DNA of 64,000 bases, taken from assembly GCA_900323505.1 (NCBI GenBank), contig OOIN01000029.1, forward strand, positions 496,001 to 560,000. The letters run 5' to 3'. A model generated the notes under the pieces. That model was given only the letters and a program-made list of their open reading frames with translations, had not been told where the DNA came from and searched no databases. Shown piece by piece: positions 57,833 through 64,000 of this stretch. The stretch is from Ustilago trichophora. Lineage: Eukaryota; Basidiomycota; Ustilaginomycetes; Ustilaginales; Ustilaginaceae. Made by a program: the position numbers and the translations under genes. How positions within the stretch are numbered: position 1 is the first letter of the stretch; every line of letters starts with the position of its first letter.

Positions 57833-60435
57833 ATGAAGGTAAGCGTCGTCCGTATCCATCGCCGCCATTCTCCTGATGTCAATACTAATCTTCATGGAGC
57901 CCCCCTTCTTTTCGATTTGATAGTATCTATTACAAGCGATCGAAGCCAAACGGGCATCGGTCAAGCTTGGCGACGCTGAGCTTCGCGATCTCCTCACCGA
58001 AGTATGCAAAGGACGTGACGAGCGCGAAGAGTTTATCGAATCGATTGATCGAATCATTACCGAGCTCAAGAACTATACCGAGCACTCGACCGCTTTCCTT
58101 TCCAAAGTTAGCAAGCGCGATGCGCCCGACTATTATGAAGGTGAGTCGCCTTCTTTCCTTCCCCCTGTTCCTTTCCCCTGTCTTTTGCTTGGACACACCT
58201 CTTACTGACAAAATTCTCGTTCATGCCATGTTTGGATATACAGTTATCAAGCATCCAATGGACCTTGGAACGATGCAGAAAAAGGTCAAATCGGGCCAGT
58301 ATAAGAGCAAAAAGCAGTTTGCGCACGATCTCAACCTCATCTGGGACAACTGTCTGTTGTACAACTCGGATCCAACACATCCGTTGAGACGAAACGTTCA
58401 GTTTATGCGCAAGAAGGCCAACCATCTATTGGAGTTCATCAGCGATAAGAGCGATGTCAAGGATGCGCTGGTGCAATGGGGAACGACTGCTCCTGCGACA
58501 GCAATCATCGGTGCGAATGGAAAGGTTGAGGATGGGAGTGCGAAAGCGGAGGTTGCGGGGAAGGAGGAGGTAAGAAAAAGAAAGAGGAGAGTGACCGGCG
58601 GGGACGAGGGCAAGTTTGAAGATCAGGAAGCGTTTATCAGGACACCTGCGGGGATGTTGGAATTTGGAAGGATCGATGCGGCGTTGAGTGTTATGGAGGG
58701 TCCAAGTTCGAGGCCGATCGTGATGGCGCCTGTGGAGGCGATGGATAGGATCAAGGAGAAGGAAGAGGAGGAGGATGTGCTGAGTACTGTACTTGGGTCT
58801 ATATTTCCGCCGTTGACGAGGGCAAAGGGGAAAGAAAAGGCGACACCGGAACCACAGTCGCAGTCGCAATCGCGGTCGCAAACACAGTCTCAGCCGAGCT
58901 CAACTCCAGCACCCAGCGTTGTAACTTCGGAGGTATCTTCACTCGACGCTTCCGCGGATTGGTTCACCGTCACCGCCTCTCACTCGCTCATGACATCTGC
59001 GCTCCCCGTCCTGCCCTCCTCTTCCCTGCTCCCACCCAGCGACACTCTTTCGGACGCAAAAATGAACGGCAAGAAACGCAAGAAACCCTTTCACCTGGTC
59101 CCCGCAACTAGGCGCAAAGGTCTCCAAGGCCGCATCGCACGCAACATTCGCACATTGCACAAAGTCCAAGCGACCCACGCAAAATTCCTCTCGCTCGCCC
59201 ACTATGTCGAGAACGAAGCCCCGATCCCGGCCTACCTCACCTCCATGTCATCCGACGAAGAAGACTCCGATTATCCATCCGACGTCGAAGACACCTCTTC
59301 ACCCGTGTCCCAATTTGACCCTCCTCCTCGTCGACACCCTCTGGCGCGGATATCGGCAGAATCAGCACGCGAGCACGCCTCCTATAACGTACGCACGCTG
59401 CTGGCCCACCAAGGATTCGAAGGTGGACATCGGGGCGCAGTTGATGTTCTGACAGATGCATTGGGAGAGTTCATTGGCAACATGGGTAGATTGTTACGCA
59501 TCTACTCGGACCGATATGCCTCTTCGATGTCTGTGGAGGAGATGGTGCTGCACACGTTGCAAGAGAGCGGCGGAACGGATGTGATCGGATTGGAGAACTA
59601 CATTCGCAACGATGTCGAGCGGTATGGATCCAAGATGGCCGATCTGTTGCGCAAACTTCGGGGAAGCTACAGGGAGCAATTCAACCAGTCTACCGAGCGA
59701 GGGGTTATCGAGGATGAAGCGCTATTTGCGGATAATGGCGAGGCGCTGGTTGCGGGTAACTTTGCGGAAGACCTTGGTGATGATTACTTTGGATTCCGGG
59801 AGTTGGGGTTGGATCGGGAACTGGGAGTGAGTGGGTTGACTGTTCCTACGCGATTATTCTATGGTCGGGCGAAGAATGCAAACAGTGCACTGGCGGCGAG
59901 AGGAGGACTTGCGAAGGAGAACGTTTTGCCCTATCCTCCACCACCGGAACCTATTCCGCTCATTGCAGCTGCCATAGGAGATCAGATTGGCCTCTTGCAA
60001 CCGTTCTACCAGGAGAAGCTGCGGGAACATCGGGCGCGTGTCAAGCATCAAGAATCCTCGTCCTCTGCTGTCGGACAAATGAATACCAAAGACGACGAGC
60101 AGGCAGAAGGCAAGCCCGCCTCGGAAGAAGACGAGGAAGCACAGCAAAAATTCGACCCAGTAGTACAGGCGAATACCTTGCCGGATCAGGAACAGGAGAA
60201 GCAAAGATATAAGGTGCCACCAACGGGTAAAATGCCAAAAAGGGCTATTTGGAGTGTAGCTGCGGAAAGGAAGTTGGTGTTGGATCGAATGGCAATGCAG
60301 GAAAAAGCGGAAAGGGAGGCTAGGGAGAGAGCGAATGGCAGCGCCGGTGTGGCAATGTCAGCTGGTGGTGCGGGAGCAGCAACAGGGAATAAGGGGAAGG
60401 AAGGGAAGCTCAAGAAGAATGCTATCACTGCCTGA
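57833..60435 (+). CDS. SPT7: SAGA subunit Spt7 (bromodomain and histone-fold protein)
   Basis: Transcription coactivator subunit that scaffolds SAGA and binds acetyl-lysine. Three coding exons: 57833-57838 (ATGAAG only), 57924-58140, 58244-60435, total 804 aa. Intron 1 (85 nt, GTAAGC) contains the perfect branch sequence TACTAAT; intron 2 (103 nt) has GTGAGT and ACAG. Exons 2-3 join as DAPDYYE-VIKHPMDLGTM, reconstituting the bromodomain (about 50-140; acetyl-lysine contact region LLYNSDPTHPLR). A histone-fold region lies at about 450-540 (ARISAESAREHASYNVRTLL, then VLTDALGEFIGNMGRLL), typical of the Spt7/Taf partner fold. GYRE-like and acidic linkers fill the rest. Shorter than yeast Spt7 (1332 aa), mainly at the N-terminus. 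The six-base first exon is inferred from splice signals and lacks independent support. Confidence 0.85.
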
Positions 60436-60602
60436 TGGCTGGAAAATTGTAAGCGCACAAGTGGTTTGGTGTAATCTAGCTTGTTTGCAAACGGATCATG
60501 ATGGAATTTCTCGCGGGCGGTACAGAAGTTGAGCTGTGCAACAAAGTTAGTCTGAGGCAGGTAGCTGTAGCACAAATGAATATCGAGCAACGCCGAACAG
60601 AA

Positions 60603-61601
60603 TCATAGGACGGAGTCAGCATCAATTCTCTCTCTAGCAGCAACTTGTGCAAAACTCACCTTTTGCAACGCCCCACCATCAATCCTCATTGTGGCTCCAT
60701 TCGCAAAGACGCTGTTTCTGCTGCACAGATACAGGACTGCACTAGCATGTTCTTGAGGCTTTCCACATCGACCCAATGGGATATCTGCGCCGTTGGTGTG
60801 GCTCAATTTGCCATGACCTGTTTTTTCATCTCTACCTTCTGTACTGGTAAGATCGCTAGGATACAATCCGGGTTCGATGATGTTGGTGCGTAGAGCGTGA
60901 TTGCAAAACATTGTGCTTAAAATTTGACCCAAGTGGGAAACGGATGTTTTGGAAATGTTATAAATGGGGTTGAGGATTGGTAATTTTGACCAGGCGGCAT
61001 TGGAGCTGATGAGAATTGTTTGGGAAGGGTAAGAAGGGCTAGTTCCACTTTTTAAGAGAGGTAGGAAGCATAAGCTGGTGAGATAGGTTCCGGTAACGTT
61101 TGTGTTGAGGATATCGTTACAGTCTGACTCGGAGAAACTCCAAAGTTCATCGACAATGTCTTTAAATTGTGCATCTTTGTGCTTGTTGGATTTTGTGTCG
61201 GAGGGGGAATCTTGACCGTAAGAGCGCAAAAATTTACCTCCGATACCAGCGTTACAGATGAGAATCTGAATGCCGGTTTTGCCGCGTTTGGAGAGGTCAG
61301 ATGCGATGAATTCGCGCGCGGTGATGAGGGAAGATTTGGATGAGATATCGGCTTGAACTGCTACTAGATCGCCGTTTTTGCGTGACGAGGGTTCGGGGAT
61401 GAGGGTGTGGAAGGTGGATACGGTGGTGTCGAGGAGCGATTGACGTCGACCGAGGATATAGACGAGGGCTCCGTTGGAGGCGAGTGCATGGGCTGCGTAG
61501 AGGCCTAGGCCGGAGCTGCCGCCGGTGATGACGCAGGTGAGGTCGGCGACGTCGAAGAGGTTGGGTGTTTGGAAGTGAGAGAGTGGGTGAGGAGTCGTCA
61601 T
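60603..61601 (-). CDS. Short-chain dehydrogenase/reductase (SDR)
   Basis: 332-aa NAD(P)-dependent oxidoreductase. The cofactor motif TGGSSGLG is at residues 26-33, NAG in LICNAGIGGKF, a catalytic-Ser-region LISSNAAWSKL, and the catalytic Tyr214-x3-Lys218 (YNISK). The C-terminus has GRCGKPQEHASAVLYLCS and RIDGGAL, typical of classical SDRs. The substrate cannot be deduced. The start at 61601 (MTTPHPLSH) was chosen over an upstream in-frame ATG at 61778 whose product is Leu/Ser/Phe-rich leader. A GTGAGT donor immediately after the GGALQK codons, with a GACTAAC-CAG combination downstream near 60550, leaves open a spliced alternative C-terminus. Tail-to-tail with SPT7 (167 bp) and downstream of the BLI-3-like gene on the same strand. 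Confidence 0.87.
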   Translation of the reverse strand: MTTPHPLSHFQTPNLFDVADLTCVITGGSSGLGLYAAHALASNGALVYILGRRQSLLDTTVSTFHTLIPEPSSRKNGDLVAVQADISSKSSLITAREFIASDLSKRGKTGIQILICNAGIGGKFLRSYGQDSPSDTKSNKHKDAQFKDIVDELWSFSESDCNDILNTNVTGTYLTSLCFLPLLKSGTSPSYPSQTILISSNAAWSKLPILNPIYNISKTSVSHLGQILSTMFCNHALRTNIIEPGLYPSDLTSTEGRDEKTGHGKLSHTNGADIPLGRCGKPQEHASAVLYLCSRNSVFANGATMRIDGGALQKVSFAQVAARERIDADSVL

Positions 61602-61953
61602 TCTGACGATGAGGGTGATGGTGATGGTGAGGTTGTGGATATTATGGTTGATGTGGGTGGGAAGAAAGAAGGAAGAGAGGGAGGAAAGAAAGAAGGTGGG
61701 ATATTGTAAGAGGTTCAGCAAAGTTCCGAAGAAGAGAGAGAGAGAGAGAGAGAGAGAGATGTCCGTGCGTGCATGCATGCTACTGTATTTCGGAGCGACA
61801 TGTCTTTCTCCAACATCGTCGGCGGCTCACTTCACCCAACATCTTACGAGACATGAATTCTCACTTGTACAATCACACACACTGTACACTCATGGCACAG
61901 CAAGGTGAATCCACATCAATTTTCAAAACATTGCTCATTGCAACTCATACAAC
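61602..61953. other. Intergenic region with GA microsatellite
   Basis: 352 bp between the BLI-3-like stop and the SDR start. It includes an AG dinucleotide run at 61733-61759 and a GT/TG-rich stretch near the SDR start. Confidence 0.6.
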
Positions 61954-62562
61954 TTAATGGTGCTTGTACACGCCAGCAGCGAGCTGAATCTCCTGGCTAG
62001 TAAGAATGAGCAACTTTCCGGGGCTTGCGGCATGACCGCTCACAGCAGCCTTTGCCATCTGTCCCAATGCAGCGAGCTTTCCGTCGGCCTTGAAAATCCT
62101 AATCTCCTCTGGCTGAACATCCAGCAGTACAACTCGGGGATCATTGTGGTCTCCGGTATGCTTTCCGTCCTTCTTGTCATCGAACCATGCTTTGAGGGAG
62201 CTGCTCCAGTGTTTCTTGATCTTAGCCTGGTCTTTGTTGATAACGGCTCGACCGGAGATCGAAACCCAATCGGTGGTCTTGGGATCGAAGTAGGCGACGT
62301 TGACCTGAGGGTCGGTTTCAACATCGTCCGTCTTGCCCGAATCGGTGTTCATGTAGAAGCTGAAAACGAGACCTTCGGTGGTGGCAGGTGCCATGGCGCG
62401 AGAGGCGAGCTTGCCATCGGGTGAGCGAGAGGTGAGCATTCCGGTACCGATGTGCTTGGTGATCTCGAGCAAGGTGTCGATCTTTTGCTGGGGGGTGAGA
62501 TCGTGACCCTTGGAATGGGCGCCTGCGGCGGTCGGATCATGGGCTTGGGTGTTGGTCGACAT
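61954..62562 (-). CDS. BLI-3-like FMN-binding split-barrel protein
   Basis: 202-aa protein of the pyridoxamine-5'-phosphate-oxidase-like/general stress protein 26 group, which includes the Neurospora blue-light-induced BLI-3. Visible features: KIDTLLEITKHIGTGMLTSR, SRAMAPATTEGLVFSFYMNTD (two halves of the first barrel strands), VNVAYFDPKTTDWVSISGRAVI, and HWSSSLKAWFDD leading to VQPEEIRIF. FMN or F420 binding is expected from the family; the reaction is unknown. The start at 62562 (MSTNTQAHD) is preferred over the upstream in-frame ATG at 62637, whose 25 extra residues are Phe/Thr/Ser-rich leader. Regulation by light is inference from the Neurospora relative only. Confidence 0.85.
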   Translation of the reverse strand: MSTNTQAHDPTAAGAHSKGHDLTPQQKIDTLLEITKHIGTGMLTSRSPDGKLASRAMAPATTEGLVFSFYMNTDSGKTDDVETDPQVNVAYFDPKTTDWVSISGRAVINKDQAKIKKHWSSSLKAWFDDKKDGKHTGDHNDPRVVLLDVQPEEIRIFKADGKLAALGQMAKAAVSGHAASPGKLLILTSQEIQLAAGVYKHH

Positions 62563-64000
62563 TTTGGTGAGAATGGGTGAAGCAAAAGTGGGGTATTGGG
62601 TGTGTGTGAAGGCGTTGTTGTTGGAAGAAAAGGACAAAGTTGAGGTATAAGTATGGATCAGATGGCCAGCTTTCGCATCAAAGGTGGAGGAGCAGCAGAA
62701 CTAAGCCACAGAACAGATCAGACCAGGCTCAGACTGAGGCTTAGGCTTGGGCTTTGGAATCACATCATCGTGCTCAGCACTAGCCAAGCTGGTAAGGGCG
62801 GCTTTTGCTCAACCAAGAACCCTCATTGTGTCAGGAGACAGGCATCAAGCAGAGTGAGATCATCATCGACACTGCCCTGCGGTGAGAGAAGAGATATTCT
62901 TGGCTCCTGCTTTGTAGCCCATGTGACAACCGAGACGGAGAACAGGCTGTCAATGAATCATAGGAAGGATCAGAAAAACTTGGGCGCGCTGTACTGTATA
63001 GCAATGCAGCTGTCAAAAAAAGAATGTCAGCTGCAGGAGCGCAGAGTAAGATCTCGAGCTGCGCAGCTTGGGGTTTGGTTGTCCCGGTTTGTCAGACAAG
63101 CGAGTTGAGGAGTGAAGTCATAGCAGTAGTGGACCGAGCCAACATGTGGAGGCAAAAGCTTATCGCGATCCTGCACCAGAGAACTGCTGCTAATCGGCAG
63201 ATCTTGGATTATGCAATCTGTTAGAGCGCAAACCTATAACACGAAATAGTTGCTTCGTGCTTGCCAAACAGTCTTCAAGGGACTTTTCACAGAGCTCTGT
63301 GAATATATGCCTCCATTGTCGTGCTATGGTTGACCGAGAGAAACAGACCTTGTGTTGACGGTATGTCAGGCAGAGCCATAATATGCCCGGCGGGTGAGCG
63401 GTTTGCATTGATCGGCAAGGGGCAATCCAAGTGACGTCGCTCTTTGGTCTGGGACCATCTGCTTCTGCTTCTTTCGGTTCACGCGGCTCGCTTGATGTGC
63501 ATTTGAGATCATGCAGAAACAGCTGTACCGTCCATCACATAGCATGTTTTGGTTCCACTTTGCCTCTCTTTTACGCTCTGACGCGGCGTCGGAAGCTTTC
63601 CGAGGCTCAAAGATCGAGACTCGTATTCTGCATTCCATCGGCACTCGACAGCAAGAAGCGATCTCGGACAGCTGATCAGCCAGCAGAGTATCAGGCTCGG
63701 AGACTATATGTGCTCGATGCGATCGAACATCGATCCTATACATGAGTTTCAGAGAGAAATGGCAGATCTGCTCTGAAAGGGTTCGGCCAAGACGTGGGTC
63801 GGAGTACGAAGCATCAAGCTCTTGGCACTCCATTGGAGCGCGTCTGTGACTGGTACAGTCAACTCGCGATCTTTGAATATTTTTGGGCGGAGGCATATTT
63901 TATTCATTGTGTGAAATATTTAATTACTGAGAGCTAGAATTTGGAAAAAATTGACTGATTTATGTTAGCACCGCATTTTTGAGCTGTGCAGCCTGTTTCT
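62563..64000. other. Gene-poor right end of the window
   Basis: 1.4 kb upstream of the BLI-3-like gene. It contains AG/GGCTT imperfect repeats (about 62730-62756), a GTACTGTATA motif at 62990-62999 and A/T-rich DNA after 63880. A 176-codon open frame on the minus strand (63366-63896) has no recognisable family and only weak protein character. Its translation contains two loosely similar patches (APMEC and VPMEC) about 180 bp apart, which could be a degenerate repeat. Confidence 0.4.

Noticed and set aside
60540..60657. Possible intron near the SDR 3' end (GTGAGT donor, GACTAAC branch, CAG acceptor)
   Set aside because: The unspliced frame already gives a complete SDR ending shortly after GGAL, and the spliced product would run antisense into SPT7. 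Kept only as an alternative.
63366..63896. 176-codon open frame on the minus strand
   Set aside because: No recognised motif, weak codon bias, and overlapping open frames on the other strand; not strong enough to call a gene.

Overview
The window looks like nuclear chromosomal DNA of a basidiomycete fungus, most likely a smut (Ustilaginales). The supporting observations are compact but well-spaced genes, most with a single uninterrupted coding exon; a few short introns with consensus GTAAGT/GTATGT donors and CTAAC-like branch sites; serine/alanine/glutamine-rich disordered insertions inside conserved proteins; and intergenic DNA rich in simple repeats. I see no bacterial-style operon, CRISPR array, transposase, rRNA or tRNA. 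The species is an inference.

Layout, left to right: a truncated C-terminal gene end (1-189) and a degenerate 83-bp tandem repeat; LSM4 (minus, five exons) divergent from NAB2; two lineage-specific, probably nuclear proteins (5216-8938 and 9436-11010); myosin regulatory light chain (minus); a POM34-like nucleoporin; nicotinate phosphoribosyltransferase (minus); a CAP10/GT90 glycosyltransferase; mitochondrial 2-oxoglutarate dehydrogenase E1 (minus). A 5.2-kb gene-poor, microsatellite-rich stretch (20994-26227) leads into a rhodanese/tyrosine-phosphatase protein. Then come CWC15 (minus), an ER FKBP, the PKA catalytic subunit (minus), a broken gene near 37 kb, VPS68, ketopantoate reductase, GGPP synthase (minus), RPB8, the PMR1-type Ca2+/Mn2+ ATPase, MED17, an L-type lectin cargo receptor (minus), a BBE-type FAD oxidoreductase split by a very long insertion, SPT7, an SDR (minus), a BLI-3-like FMN protein (minus), and 1.4 kb with no gene I can support.

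The genes are mostly housekeeping and do not form one pathway. Loose themes are RNA processing (LSM4, NAB2, CWC15), transcription (RPB8, MED17, SPT7), the secretory pathway (FKBP, VPS68, PMR1, lectin, GT90) and signalling (PKA, PTP). Neighbours are often tail-to-tail with short gaps (about 80-340 bp) or head-to-head with 0.5-1.8 kb between starts.

Reading splice signals by eye gave gene models that a single-ORF view misses: an ATG-only first coding exon in LSM4, a 6-nt first coding exon in SPT7, a 19-nt microexon in the FKBP gene, and a second exon that restores the hydrophobic C-tail of PKA. I found no convincing new multi-gene system. The most unusual items are the 1240-aa protein with a duplicated C-terminal module, the 524-aa protein with a long-loop six-cysteine cluster, the two enzymes whose folds are split by disordered insertions of several hundred residues, and the frameshifted small gene at 36999-37417.
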